This document shows positions 17,347 through 26,071 of a stretch of DNA of 64,000 bases, in pieces. The position numbers and the translations under genes were made by a program. How positions within the stretch are numbered: the stretch's first letter is position 1; each line of letters opens with the position of its first letter. The stretch covers positions 806,001 to 870,000 of the forward strand of contig CAWJLO010000010.1 in NCBI GenBank assembly GCA_963843685.1. The letters are read 5' to 3'. Below the pieces are notes generated by a model that saw only the letters and a program-made list of their open reading frames with translations, made no database searches and was not told where the DNA came from. The stretch is from DASQHL01 sp963843685 (GTDB lineage Bacteria; Chloroflexota; Dehalococcoidia; DSTF01; JACRBR01).

Positions 17347-18822
17347 TCAGGGGACGGCCGCGGGCACGGCTTCGCCCGTGACGTCGCCGGTCGACGCGGG
17401 TTCACTGACCCGACGCACGGACATGGTGCCGGCGGCCTCCCGGTCATCGATGAGGAGCGACATGACCAGCCCCACGACGCCGAGCGCCGAGGCGACGATG
17501 AACGCCTCGTGGAACGACGTGACGGCCGGGTCGAGCGTCAACGGGCTGCCGAGCTGCGCCCCGTGGTGCGTCATGCGGTTGCTCAGCACGGTCGCCAGCA
17601 GGGCGACGCCGAAGCTGGCGGCGACCTGCCTTCCGGAGTTGAAGATGGCGCTGGCCCGGCCCGTGTCCTCGCCCCTGATCGTGGCGAACGTCGCCGTCTG
17701 AAGCGGGATGAGCGTGAAGGCGAACGACCAGCCGCGCAGCAGCATGATGCCGCGGATCCACCACTGGTCGGTATTCAGGCCGACCCACACGAACATGCCC
17801 GTCGTGAGGCTGATGCCGAGCATGCCGACCATCATCATCCGGCGCGGGCCGATCGCGCGGTAGATCTTCTCCGCCGGGCGCACCATCATCATGACGCCGA
17901 TCGCCTGCGGGAAGGTGGTGAGGCCGGACTGCAGGGGGCTGAGCCCTTGCTCCGACTGCAGGAAGAGCGGCAACAGGAACAGCGCGCCCTGCATCGCGCC
18001 GAAGCCAACGAGCTGCACGGCGTTCGAGGCGGCGAAGAGCTTGTTCTTGAACAGCCTCAGGTCCAGCATCGGCTCCGAGACGCGCAACTCGACCACCGTC
18101 AGGAGGCCGAGCAGGGCCAGCCCGGAGAGGCCGAACGCCATCACGCGGCCGTCGTTGAACCCGCGGTTGCCTGCCTCGGCGAGCGCGTAGACGACGGATG
18201 AGAGTCCCGAGGCCGACAGGATGAAGCCGGGGATGTCGAGACGGCCGGGGTTCGCCTGCTTCTCTTCTCGGAGGACGAGACCGGCGAAGATCAGCCCGCC
18301 GATTCCGATCGGCACGTTGATGAGGAAGATCCAGTGCCAGGACTGGAACTCCACCAGATAGCCACCGAGCACCGGGCCGCTGGCGGGGGCCACGACGGCC
18401 GGGATGGAGAGCAGCGCGGACGCGGTGGCGCGCTCGGCGGGAGGGAACGCGCGGAAGAGCATGGCGGTGCCGACGGGCGTCATCATGCCGCCGCCGACGC
18501 CCTGGACGACGCGGAAGAAGATGAGCTCGCCGATCGTCTGGGAGAGGCCGCACGCGAGCGAGCTGAGCGTGAACATCGTGAGGGCGAACATGAAGACGCG
18601 CTTGGTGCCGAAACGATCTCCGGCCCAGCCACTGACGGGGATGAAGATGGCGAGGCTGACGAGGTAGCCGGAGACGACCCACTCGATCGTCGTCGTGCTG
18701 GCGTGGAAGTCCTCGGCCAGGCGCGGCAGGGCCACGTTGGTGATCGTCATGTCCAGCAGGTCCATGAACAGGCCGAAGACGAAGGCGATGCCAACCAGGT
18801 ACTTGTATTCGATGCGCTTCAT
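17347..18822 (-). CDS. MFS drug exporter, DHA2 (EmrB/QacA) type
   Basis: A 491-residue polytopic membrane protein with about 14 hydrophobic helices. It has the early DHA2 marks LFMDLLDMTITNVALPRLA and, in the loop between helices 2 and 3, GWAGDRFGTKRVF (motif A), plus PASGPVLGGYLVE (motif C of antiporters). It probably expels lipophilic compounds using the proton gradient. The ATG overlaps the stop of the tetR gene by 4 nt, so regulator and pump are co-expressed. Substrate unknown. Confidence 0.9.
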   Translation of the reverse strand: MKRIEYKYLVGIAFVFGLFMDLLDMTITNVALPRLAEDFHASTTTIEWVVSGYLVSLAIFIPVSGWAGDRFGTKRVFMFALTMFTLSSLACGLSQTIGELIFFRVVQGVGGGMMTPVGTAMLFRAFPPAERATASALLSIPAVVAPASGPVLGGYLVEFQSWHWIFLINVPIGIGGLIFAGLVLREEKQANPGRLDIPGFILSASGLSSVVYALAEAGNRGFNDGRVMAFGLSGLALLGLLTVVELRVSEPMLDLRLFKNKLFAASNAVQLVGFGAMQGALFLLPLFLQSEQGLSPLQSGLTTFPQAIGVMMMVRPAEKIYRAIGPRRMMMVGMLGISLTTGMFVWVGLNTDQWWIRGIMLLRGWSFAFTLIPLQTATFATIRGEDTGRASAIFNSGRQVAASFGVALLATVLSNRMTHHGAQLGSPLTLDPAVTSFHEAFIVASALGVVGLVMSLLIDDREAAGTMSVRRVSEPASTGDVTGEAVPAAVP

Positions 18823-19463
18823 CGCTGGCTCCCTTCCGTGCCGGCAGACTCAATTCCTCGTGTGACGGCGCGCGCCATCTCAGCAGCGCGGCTCCGCAGC
18901 TCCTCCCGGTCGTGCCGAAATACGACCTGGGTGAAGAAGGCGGCGGAGAACATGTAGCTGCTCACGCCGGCAGCGATGGCACCGGTGTCGACGTCCGAAC
19001 GCACGCGGCCGGCTTGCTGATGGCGTCTGAGCTTCTCTTCGATGACGATGACGCGCTGGTTGTTCAGCTCCGACATCAGGTCAGCGACCTCGTCGTCGAC
19101 GACGGCCCGGGCCACCGCGACGCGCATGAACTCCCGCGCCTCCCAGGTGTAGTCCAGCCACCAAACGATGCAGGCCTCCAGCTCGTCGAGCAGGTTGTCC
19201 GAGTCGGCAAGGCTCGCGCGCATCTTGTCGGCGGCCACGACGGTCTTGCTGCGCAGGACGTCGAGCAGGAGGCCCCGCTTGCCGCCGAAGTAGCGGTGGA
19301 TGAGGCCCTCCGAGCAAGCGGCCCGCTCGGCTACTTCGCGCGTGGTGGCCGAGTCGTAGCCCTTCTCGGCGAAGACGCCCATGGCCGCGTCGCGGAGCGC
19401 CTGCTGGCGCTGCTCCTTGTCGTGTTTGCCCCGTTCGAACTGGGCGGCGACGGTGTGATCCAC
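18819..19463 (-). CDS. TetR-family repressor of the adjacent MFS exporter
   Basis: A 214-residue protein if started at GTG 19463, which has GGAG 9 nt upstream; TTG 19478 is an alternative. The helix-turn-helix is AMGVFAEKGYDSATTREVAE then GLIHRYFGGKRGLLLD, classic TetR. The C-terminal ligand domain is not assignable. It overlaps the exporter gene in an ATGA arrangement, so it most likely represses its own operon until an exported compound binds. Confidence 0.88.
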   Translation of the reverse strand: MDHTVAAQFERGKHDKEQRQQALRDAAMGVFAEKGYDSATTREVAERAACSEGLIHRYFGGKRGLLLDVLRSKTVVAADKMRASLADSDNLLDELEACIVWWLDYTWEAREFMRVAVARAVVDDEVADLMSELNNQRVIVIEEKLRRHQQAGRVRSDVDTGAIAAGVSSYMFSAAFFTQVVFRHDREELRSRAAEMARAVTRGIESAGTEGSQR

Positions 19464-19480
19464 GCTCTTTGGCTCCAATG

Positions 19481-19494
19481 TGCGTGTGCACGCA
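19481..19494. promoter_or_regulatory. Possible TetR operator (TGCGTG-TG-CACGCA)
   Basis: Two perfect 6-bp arms separated by TG lie just upstream of the tetR start, with A and T tracts outside. The location suits autorepression, and the site would also lie ahead of the divergent CoA-transferase at 19655. Prediction only. Confidence 0.35.
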
Positions 19495-19654
19495 TTTTCG
19501 ATGCAGGAATGCTAGCAGGCTCCGCGGGGGCCGGTCAATCCGTCTTTGGGCGGAGATCGGACCACTCCCGCCGCGCCGTGTCAGGAGCGTCAGCTATCCG
19601 CTATCCCGGGCACGGGCCATAATCACGCCAGATTCAAAGCGAGGAGGATGGCGC

Positions 19655-20857
19655 ATGAGCGGGCCGATGGACGGGGTGAAGGTCGTGGAGATGGGCGTGT
19701 GGGTGGCAGGGCCGTCCTGCGCGGCGATCCTCTGCGACTGGGGCGCGGACGTGATCAAGATCGAGCCGCCGACGGGCGACCCGTTCCGGGGGCTGTTCGC
19801 GAGCGCGCTCGGCGCCGCGGTGCCGGTGAACCCGCCGTTCGAGATCGACAACCGCGGCAAGCGCAGCGTGTGCTTCGACCTGACGAACGAGGAGTCGCGC
19901 CGCATCGTCCACCAGATCATGGAAGGGGCCGACGTCTTCGTCAGCAACATGCGGCCGCGCGTGCTGGAGCAGTACGGGCTGACGTACGAGCAGGTGCGAG
20001 CGTACAACCCGCGCATCATCTACGGCCAGCTGAGCGGCTACGGGCCGGACAGCGCGGACCGCGACCGGGCCTCGTACGACATCGGCGCGTTCTGGTCGCG
20101 CGCGGGGGTGGCGGCGTCCTTGACGGCGGAAGGACAGCCGATCCCGCAGCAGCGCGGCGGCATGGGCGATCACATGACGGGCATGAACGCGGCCGGCGCC
20201 ATCTCCGCCGCGCTGTACCACCGCGAGCGGACGGGCGAGGGCCAGCGGGTGGGCGCATCGCTGATCCGCACGGGCATCTACATGATGAGCTGGGATTACA
20301 TGCTGGAGATGCGCATCGGGGCGAGGACGAACCCGTACGACCGCTACCACGCGCCCAATCCGATCATCAACAGCTTCTGCGCGAAAGACGGGCGCTGGTT
20401 CTGGCTGCTGCTGCTGCAGGGCGACCGGCACTGGCCGGACCTGCTGGCGGCGCTGGGTCGGGAGGACCTCAAGGAGGACGCGCGCTGGAACAACATCGTC
20501 GCCCGGCGGGAGAACGCCGCATCGCTGGTGGACGAGCTGGACAAGGAATTCACGAAGCGCACGCTCGACGAGTGGGGTCCGATCCTCGACAAGCACAACG
20601 TCTGGTGGGCGCCGGTGAACACGATCAGCCAGGCGTTGCAGGACCCCACGGCGCGGGATTCGGGCGCGTTCCGCGAAGTCGCCGGGCCCGACGGTAACGT
20701 GCCGATGGTGAACTCACCGGCCGACTTCTACGGCACTCCGGTGGGGCCGCGCGGCATCGCGCCGGAGCTGGGGCAGCACACGGAGGAGGTGCTGCTGGAG
20801 CTGGGCTACGACTGGGACAAGATTATCGCGCTGAAGGAGGCCGGAGCGATCCCCTAG
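19655..20857 (+). CDS. Family III CoA-transferase (CaiB/BaiF)
   Basis: A 400-residue protein from ATG 19655, with GAGGAGG 7 nt upstream; a longer frame upstream lacks such support. Motifs: MGVWVAGPSCAAILCDWGAD, IDNRGKRSVCFDL, VSNMRPRVLEQYGL and, at the active site, GGMGDHMTGMNAAG with Asp172 as the likely nucleophile. It is thus a complete enzyme, unlike the subunit at 5992. The gene stands alone, divergent from the tetR-exporter pair; its last 35 nt overlap the end of the convergent MFS gene. Substrates unknown. Confidence 0.9.
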   Translation: MSGPMDGVKVVEMGVWVAGPSCAAILCDWGADVIKIEPPTGDPFRGLFASALGAAVPVNPPFEIDNRGKRSVCFDLTNEESRRIVHQIMEGADVFVSNMRPRVLEQYGLTYEQVRAYNPRIIYGQLSGYGPDSADRDRASYDIGAFWSRAGVAASLTAEGQPIPQQRGGMGDHMTGMNAAGAISAALYHRERTGEGQRVGASLIRTGIYMMSWDYMLEMRIGARTNPYDRYHAPNPIINSFCAKDGRWFWLLLLQGDRHWPDLLAALGREDLKEDARWNNIVARRENAASLVDELDKEFTKRTLDEWGPILDKHNVWWAPVNTISQALQDPTARDSGAFREVAGPDGNVPMVNSPADFYGTPVGPRGIAPELGQHTEEVLLELGYDWDKIIALKEAGAIP

Positions 20858-22166
20858 CGCCGACGGGCACGACCTCTGCGGTGCGGTCGAACCTGCGAAC
20901 GGCGAGAATCTCCTCGCGGTGCGCGAGAAAGTACAGGAAGCCGACGCCGACGCCGACGACGCAGAGGGCGGCTTCGATCCCCACAGCGGCCTGCACGCCG
21001 AGCGCGTCAGCAAGCACACCCGTGAGGTACCCACCGATCGGCGTCGAGCCGGCGAAGAGCAGCATGTACAGCGCCATCACGCGGCCGCGCAGGTGGTCGG
21101 GAGAGGCGATCTGGAGCGACGTGTTGGCGGTAGCGGCGAAGGCCGTGTTCGCGACGCCGAGCAGCACCAGGAAACCCAGCGTCACCAGGAACCACTGGCT
21201 CAGAGCGACAGCGCCCAGCAGGAGTGAGAACGCGGCGCCGCCCGCGAACAGGAGGTTGTGGCTCGCCTGTTCCCGCCGGGCGATGGCCAACGCCGAGATG
21301 AGCGCGCCAAGCCCGACGGCGGCCGTCATGAAGCCCAGCCCAACCGAGCCCTGGTGGAGCACGTAGCGGTCGACGAGCGGCAGCATGACGGTGAAGTTGT
21401 AGCCGAACGTCCCGACGATGGCGACGAGGATCACGATGAGCATGGCCGGCGGCGTACGGAAGCAGTACACGAGCCCCTCGCGCAGCTCCGCCACCGGACT
21501 CATCGCCACGCCATCGTTCCTGCGGTTCTGAGCGTACAGCGCGGCCGTGTTCATCATCATCAGGCCGGCGATCACCGGCAGGAAGCTGATGCCGTTCAAG
21601 GCGAATGCCGCCTTCACACCGACGGTGGCGATGACGAAGCCGCCGATGGCCGGGCCGACGAGGCGCGCCGCGTTGAACACGCCGGAGTTCAGCGCGACGG
21701 CGTTCATCAGGTCTTCCTTGCCCACCATCTCGACGACGAAGGCCTGCCGCGTCGGCTGCTCGAAGGCGTTCGCGAGGCCGAGGACAACCGCGAGGACGTA
21801 CACGTGCCACAGCTCGATGTGCCCGGACCACACCAACGCCGCCAGGATGAAGGCCTGAATCATCGCGAGCGTTTGCGTCGCCAGGATGAAGTTGCGTTTC
21901 GGAATGCGGTCCGCGATGACGCCGGCGGGGAGCACGAAGATCGTGATCGGCAGGAACTGGAGCATCGTGACGGTGCCGAGCGCGATCTTGGAGTTGGTGA
22001 TCTGCAGCACCAGCCACGCCTGGGCGATCGTCTGCATCCAGGTGCCACTGAGCGAGATGATCTGGCCGAAGTAGAAGAGCCGGTAGTTACGGTTGCGCAG
22101 CGCCCGGAACGTGCTGCCGGACGACTCCGGCGGGGCGGCGGCGGGCGAAGGCTGCACGCCGCCCAT
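20823..22166 (-). CDS. MFS exporter, EntS-like (MFS_3)
   Basis: A 447-residue membrane protein with about 12 hydrophobic helices. It starts with FRALRNRNYRLFYFGQIISL and has WMQTIAQAWLVLQI, PAGVIADRIPKRNFI (motif A) and ANAFEQPTRQAFVVEMV, typical of enterobactin-exporter-like and macrolide-efflux MFS proteins. ATG 22166 fits the homologous N-terminus; the frame is open further upstream but those residues look non-coding. Substrate unknown. The 285 bp upstream (22167-22450) show no gene. Confidence 0.85.
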   Translation of the reverse strand: MGGVQPSPAAAPPESSGSTFRALRNRNYRLFYFGQIISLSGTWMQTIAQAWLVLQITNSKIALGTVTMLQFLPITIFVLPAGVIADRIPKRNFILATQTLAMIQAFILAALVWSGHIELWHVYVLAVVLGLANAFEQPTRQAFVVEMVGKEDLMNAVALNSGVFNAARLVGPAIGGFVIATVGVKAAFALNGISFLPVIAGLMMMNTAALYAQNRRNDGVAMSPVAELREGLVYCFRTPPAMLIVILVAIVGTFGYNFTVMLPLVDRYVLHQGSVGLGFMTAAVGLGALISALAIARREQASHNLLFAGGAAFSLLLGAVALSQWFLVTLGFLVLLGVANTAFAATANTSLQIASPDHLRGRVMALYMLLFAGSTPIGGYLTGVLADALGVQAAVGIEAALCVVGVGVGFLYFLAHREEILAVRRFDRTAEVVPVGARGSLRPPSAR

Positions 22167-22450
22167 GACCGATTGCCGCCCGAACGGCAGCGCCCGTGTC
22201 ACGCGTGAGGAGAACCGGCGCGCCACCCGCTTTGACCTTTCCGTTAAGGGGAAGTTTTCGCAGTGTAACGTATCGCGGTCATAAGGCGGCTCTATCGCGC
22301 TCGGCGTTTGTACGCGCATAGCGGGGATGCTCACGGCGTCGTGCGTCGGGTCGTGCAACCGCACAGCGACAGTGCGCAACGCCAGCGATCCACCCGTCGG
22401 CACTTGCGATCGGCGAATGTCAAGAAGCACGCGCCGCGACGGCGCGAAGG

Positions 22451-22478
22451 TTTGACTTTCAAGCGATCGTGCTATGAT
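22451..22478 (+). promoter_or_regulatory. Promoter whose -10 box covers the first in-frame ATG of the next gene
   Basis: TTTGAC (22451-22456) and TATGAT (22473-22478) are 16 bp apart. Transcription should start near 22485, downstream of the in-frame ATGs at 22474 and 22477, so those cannot be the start codons if this promoter is used. Confidence 0.55.
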
Positions 22479-22512
22479 GAATGCGAAGGCGATCAACGCC
22501 GGGGAGGATTTT

Positions 22513-23046
22513 CTGGACTCCGACTATCGCATCGACATCTCGGAAGTCAACCGCAACATCGACAGCGCGGAGGTGATCGCGCTGTACTTTCAGTTGCTGC
22601 GCAAGACGCTGCTGATGGATCTGCGCACCAACGACGTCGACGGCGCGCTGATCAAGGTCGTACCGATGGCGAACACGCCGGAGGAGCGCTTCCAGTCGCT
22701 GGTGAAGATGCGGCCGCGCTTCGGCAAGCCGGAGGTGATCACGATCATCCCGTGGCCGAAGTACATCCGCAGCCTCGTCGACCTGGAAGTCTGGGATCAC
22801 ATCGTCCGCCGCTTCGCGGAGACGGGCTCTCCGGAGATCGTGCGACAGTGCGAGCGCTGCTACGCCGAGCTGGCCAAGCTCGAGCGCGAGGAGATCCGCC
22901 GCGCGATCACGGGCGAGAACTACGACACGCTATGGGGAAAGCCGGGCGTGGAGGACGAGGTCGAGGCGCTCGTGGGCGACGAGGACGATGAAGATTACGA
23001 CGAGGACGACGAGGACGACGACGTCTTCGATGAGGACGAGTCGTAA
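22513..23046 (+). CDS. Unrecognised protein with acidic tail; paralogue of the gene at 30600; probable CTG start
   Basis: I do not recognise this family. From the proposed CTG at 22513 (GGGGAGG at 22501-22507, 5-nt spacing) it has 177 residues. Residues 1-141 align without gaps to the whole paralogue at 30600-31037, with 54 identities by hand count; conserved points are AEVxA, PEERF/AEERF, RPRF, WPKY/WPRY, VWD and the closing TLW. The last ~25 residues are almost all Asp/Glu. No signal peptide or membrane helix. It looks like a soluble, alpha/beta protein; the acidic tail may bind basic partners or metal. The usual ATG at 22474 would lie inside the -10 box. A terminator follows. Confidence 0.75.
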   Translation: MDSDYRIDISEVNRNIDSAEVIALYFQLLRKTLLMDLRTNDVDGALIKVVPMANTPEERFQSLVKMRPRFGKPEVITIIPWPKYIRSLVDLEVWDHIVRRFAETGSPEIVRQCERCYAELAKLEREEIRRAITGENYDTLWGKPGVEDEVEALVGDEDDEDYDEDDEDDDVFDEDES

Positions 23047-23071
23047 CGGATCGTCGGGCGAGACACGAATC

Positions 23072-23101
23072 AAGCGGGGACGGCGCACGCCGTCCCTGCT
23101 T
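23072..23101 (+). terminator. Hairpin terminator
   Basis: A 14-bp stem (23072-23085 with 23088-23101, one G-T pair) with a tiny CA loop lies 26 bp after the stop of the acidic-tail gene and is followed by CGTTTGTG. Confidence 0.65.
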
Positions 23102-23211
23102 CGTTTGTGCGGCCAGTGTTTTGCCACAGAACGGATCATCGCCCTACGCAGTTGATCGCGAGCGGCGGACAAGCGTGGTAAGATCGCGTTCGTACGGAGG
23201 CGCCGAACGCG

Positions 23212-23616
23212 ATGCAGGCTCGTCAGATCGGCCGGCCCAACCCCACCTCGCAGGCGCGTCTCCAACTCATTCTCGTGTTGCTGGCGGCCTGGGATCTGCT
23301 TGGATTCCTGCTGGAGTTGACGAACACGCGCCTGCTGAGCATCGGCCAGGTCGACGGCGTGCTCGGCGCGCGCTCCGTCAGCGGGACGATGGCGGTGCTG
23401 GCGATCGGGTACTTGTACGCGGCGCGGAATCCGATCCGGTATCGGTTCGTCCTGTGGCTGGCATCGCTGGAGCAGTTCATCGCGCTATTCTCATCGACGT
23501 TCCACTGGGCGCGCGGCGACCTGGGCGCCGGCGAGACGATCGTCCCGATCCTGGTGGCGGCCGCCTTCCTGGCCCTGCTGATGACGAGCCTGCCGCGGCA
23601 GACGGACACCATCTGA
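23212..23616 (+). CDS. Four-helix membrane protein of unknown function
   Basis: A 134-residue protein from ATG 23212; GGAGG ends 11 nt upstream. Four hydrophobic segments are seen at roughly 17-36, 55-72, 80-97 and 108-125. Short loops include ARNPIRYRF. It resembles the next protein in length of helices and in the motif LLAAWDLLGF versus LLAIWSFIEGF, so the pair looks like an old tandem duplication. The next gene begins 1 nt after this stop. No family recognised. Confidence 0.75.
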   Translation: MQARQIGRPNPTSQARLQLILVLLAAWDLLGFLLELTNTRLLSIGQVDGVLGARSVSGTMAVLAIGYLYAARNPIRYRFVLWLASLEQFIALFSSTFHWARGDLGAGETIVPILVAAAFLALLMTSLPRQTDTI

Positions 23617-23617
23617 C

Positions 23618-24220
23618 GTGACGAGAGACCAGCAGCCGGGCCAGCGCGGAGCGGCGCCGTCACGCGAAGATGCAGTGGCGGTCATCAGCGCGTACGGCGC
23701 CTTCCGTCTCCTGATCATTCTCCTCGCGATCTGGTCGTTCATCGAGGGCTTCGCGCTGTTCACGGGCGGACTGAACGCACTGACGTTCGGCGGCGGCGAC
23801 CGCACAGCCGAACGCGTCGTCGGCGCGCAGCTGATCGTCTTCGTGCCGGTGTACGCCTTGCTCGCGTGGCAGCGGGAACGCTACCGGCTCCTCATATGGG
23901 TGCCATACGGCGCACAGCTCGCCATCATCCTGCCGACGTTGTGGTCGCTGTTGCACGGTGACACGGACGGCCTGCTGCTCCTCGTGGTGTCATCGATGTT
24001 CTTCGCGCTGTTGTTCTACTTCTGGTGGCACAGCCACCCCCTCGATTTCTTCCAGCCGGGCGACGGGGACTCGGACGAGGAGGAGTACGACGACGACGAC
24101 GAAGACGACGACGACGAGGGCGACGAAGACACCGAGGGAGAACCGCCGCACGAACGCCCACCAGGCGACGGGGAAGCTCGCGGGCGCCGCTATCGCCGCC
24201 TGCCGCCGAAGCAGGGCTGA
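23618..24220 (+). CDS. Four-helix membrane protein with long acidic C-terminal tail
   Basis: A 200-residue protein from GTG 23618, directly after the preceding stop, so translationally coupled. Four hydrophobic segments (about 24-46, 62-82, 90-110, 115-133) are followed by WWHSHPLDFF and then ~35 residues dominated by Asp and Glu, ending in a Pro/Arg-rich tail. The membrane part resembles the upstream protein. The acidic tail recalls that of the gene at 22513. Function unknown. Confidence 0.75.
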   Translation: MTRDQQPGQRGAAPSREDAVAVISAYGAFRLLIILLAIWSFIEGFALFTGGLNALTFGGGDRTAERVVGAQLIVFVPVYALLAWQRERYRLLIWVPYGAQLAIILPTLWSLLHGDTDGLLLLVVSSMFFALLFYFWWHSHPLDFFQPGDGDSDEEEYDDDDEDDDDEGDEDTEGEPPHERPPGDGEARGRRYRRLPPKQG

Positions 24221-24310
24221 GCTTCGGCACCAGCCTTCGCGCATCCGGTCGATGATCACCTTGAAGGGGTTGGGACAACCTTGCCCGTTGCACCGGAGGG
24301 TCAGCTCACT

Positions 24311-24406
24311 GTGATTACGCTTACCGTGCTCATCGCGATTCTCGTCTCGGCCGGCTCCGTCGTCGCCCTGCTTTTCCGTCGCATGACGAGCCGCAAGGAG
24401 CAGTAG
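24311..24406 (+). CDS. 31-residue single-helix membrane peptide
   Basis: GTG 24311 is preceded by GGAGGG (24295-24300). The 31-residue product starts MITLTVLIAILVSAGS and continues with a hydrophobic stretch, then the basic end RRMTSRKEQ: one transmembrane helix with a positive inside tail. It lies 90 bp after the four-helix protein in the same direction. Such peptides often regulate larger membrane proteins, but no partner is shown. Confidence 0.5.
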   Translation: MITLTVLIAILVSAGSVVALLFRRMTSRKEQ

Positions 24407-24419
24407 CGAGCGCTCGCCG

Positions 24420-25547
24420 TTAGCCGGCTACGGCTCGCGCCAAACGCGTCGCGGCCTCGCGCACGAGATCGCGCGCTCGGCGCACCGCCTCATCCAACGG
24501 CATGCCGTCGGGGCTTGCGCGCTCGATCCGGTCGAAGGGGCCGCCGTGAGCGTCGTACGCCGAGTCGATCCCGCCCGCGATGATGGCGACGTGACGTCCA
24601 TGGGCGCGCGCAAGGCCGGCCACGCCGGCGGCGGTCTTTCCGTACGCCGTCTGCGCGTCAAGCCGGCCTTCGCCGGTGATGACGAGGTCGGCGACGGCGA
24701 TCCTGGCTTCGAGCCCCACTTCACGCGCGACCAGCGGGAAGCCGGGCTCGACCGTCGCGCCGGCGCCAATCATCAGCCCCGCCGCAAGCCCCCCGGCGGC
24801 GCCAGCACCTTCGATCTCCAGGACGTCTACGCCGGTATCTCGCCTGGCCACATCGGCATAGCGACGCAGCGCCGCTTCCAGGACAGGGATCTGGTCCGGC
24901 GAAGCGCCCTTCTGCGGGCCGAAGATCGCGGCGGCGCCGTGGGGGCCGCAGAGGGTGTTCCGGACGTCGCAGGCGACGCGGATCTGCGCGTGGGCCAGGC
25001 GCGGGTCTCGGCCCGAGAGATCGATGCGATCGAGTCGCCCCAGCGGGCCGCCGCCGACGGCGAGGTTCGTGCCATCCGCATCGAGCAGGCGCACGCCGAT
25101 CGCCTGGAGTGCGCCGGCGCCGCCGTCGACGGTTGCGCTGCCACCGACACCCACGACGATGCGCGTGGCGCCGCGGTCCAGCGCAGCGAGAAGCAATTCA
25201 CCGGTGCCGAACGTGGTTGCGACGAGCGGATCGCGATCTCCGTCGGCCAGCAGCACCAATCCCGACGCGGCGGCCATTTCGATCGCGGCGGCGCCGTCGG
25301 CAAGGAGCGCCCAGGTGGCGTTGACGGGCCGCATGATGGGATCGTGAACACGCGACGTGACGCGCTCGCCGCCACGTGCCGCAAGCAGCGCATCGACGAG
25401 GCCCGCGCCGCCGTCCGACATCGGCACGACCTCGATCTCCGCGTCCGGGAGGGCGTCGCGCACGCCGGCGGCAATCGCCTCCGCCGCCTCAGCGGCGGTG
25501 AGGCTTCCCTTGAACTCCTGCGGCGCGACGAGGACGCGCATCGTCAT
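24420..25547 (-). CDS. glxK: Glycerate kinase
   Basis: A 375-residue kinase of the GckA/GlxK (type 1) family that phosphorylates glycerate for entry into lower glycolysis. It begins MRVLVAPQEFKGSLTAAEAA, and has PMSDGGAGLVDAL, RIVVGVGGSATVDGGAGAL and DLVITGEGRLDAQTAYGKT, all family signatures. The start ATG 25547 overlaps the NUDIX stop by one base; ATG 25541 is an alternative. The final stop lies beside a GCGAGCGCTCGC palindrome (24407-24418) at the junction with the convergent peptide gene. Confidence 0.92.
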   Translation of the reverse strand: MTMRVLVAPQEFKGSLTAAEAAEAIAAGVRDALPDAEIEVVPMSDGGAGLVDALLAARGGERVTSRVHDPIMRPVNATWALLADGAAAIEMAAASGLVLLADGDRDPLVATTFGTGELLLAALDRGATRIVVGVGGSATVDGGAGALQAIGVRLLDADGTNLAVGGGPLGRLDRIDLSGRDPRLAHAQIRVACDVRNTLCGPHGAAAIFGPQKGASPDQIPVLEAALRRYADVARRDTGVDVLEIEGAGAAGGLAAGLMIGAGATVEPGFPLVAREVGLEARIAVADLVITGEGRLDAQTAYGKTAAGVAGLARAHGRHVAIIAGGIDSAYDAHGGPFDRIERASPDGMPLDEAVRRARDLVREAATRLARAVAG

Positions 25548-26047
25548 CAGACACCGACGTCGAATGGTTCGGCGAGGAGGTCACTCCCGAGAAGCGCCGG
25601 CAGCAGCTCGCCGAGGCGGCGTGGCGCGAACCACTCGCCGGACGACGCGATCTCGTCCGCCGTCCAGAGGCGATGTTCGACCATAGCGACGCGCTCGAGG
25701 TCCGTTTGATTCGCGCGATCGACCTGAACGCGGTCCACGCGCGTGAAGAAGAAGCGCTCGCGCTGGTCGATCCAGCGCTCGCCGACGCGCACGACGTGCC
25801 GGCGCTCCCAGACGCAGGGGCCGGGCGAGGCCTCGATGCCCGTCTCCTCCCAGAGCTCGCGGCGGGCGGCCTGTTCGTGTGATTCGCCGGGGTGCAGTCC
25901 GCCGCCGGGCGTGATCCAGACGCGGCGGCGGTCCAGGCGCTCGTCGTCCCAGCAGAACAGGAGAATCCGGTCGTGGCCGTCGACGAGGACGACGCGGGCA
26001 GCGTGGCGCAGGACAGGCTGGACGCCGGGGGGCGGTGTCTCTGGCAT
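25547..26047 (-). CDS. NUDIX hydrolase
   Basis: A 166-residue protein from ATG 26047. The NUDIX box is complete: GGGLHPGESHEQAARRELWE followed by ETGIE, matching GX5EX7REUXEEXGU, which binds the metal that cleaves nucleoside-diphosphate-linked substrates. Relatives include mutT-like and coenzyme hydrolases; substrate unknown. GTG 26065 is possible, but a TATGAT box 6 nt before ATG 26047 favours a leaderless start there. It overlaps the glycerate kinase start. Confidence 0.88.
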   Translation of the reverse strand: MPETPPPGVQPVLRHAARVVLVDGHDRILLFCWDDERLDRRRVWITPGGGLHPGESHEQAARRELWEETGIEASPGPCVWERRHVVRVGERWIDQRERFFFTRVDRVQVDRANQTDLERVAMVEHRLWTADEIASSGEWFAPRRLGELLPALLGSDLLAEPFDVGV

Positions 26048-26053
26048 CGCCGC

Positions 26054-26059
26054 ATCATA
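26054..26059 (-). promoter_or_regulatory. -10 box (TATGAT) for a leaderless NUDIX transcript
   Basis: TATGAT on the minus strand ends 6 nt before ATG 26047. No Shine-Dalgarno sequence is present. A good -35 is not visible. Confidence 0.45.
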
Positions 26060-26071
26060 CGGCACGTGGGG

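Noticed and set aside
23047..24406. Idea that the acidic-tail and membrane genes form a toxin-antitoxin or defence system
   Set aside because: No toxin fold, nuclease motif or antitoxin-like DNA-binding domain is visible.
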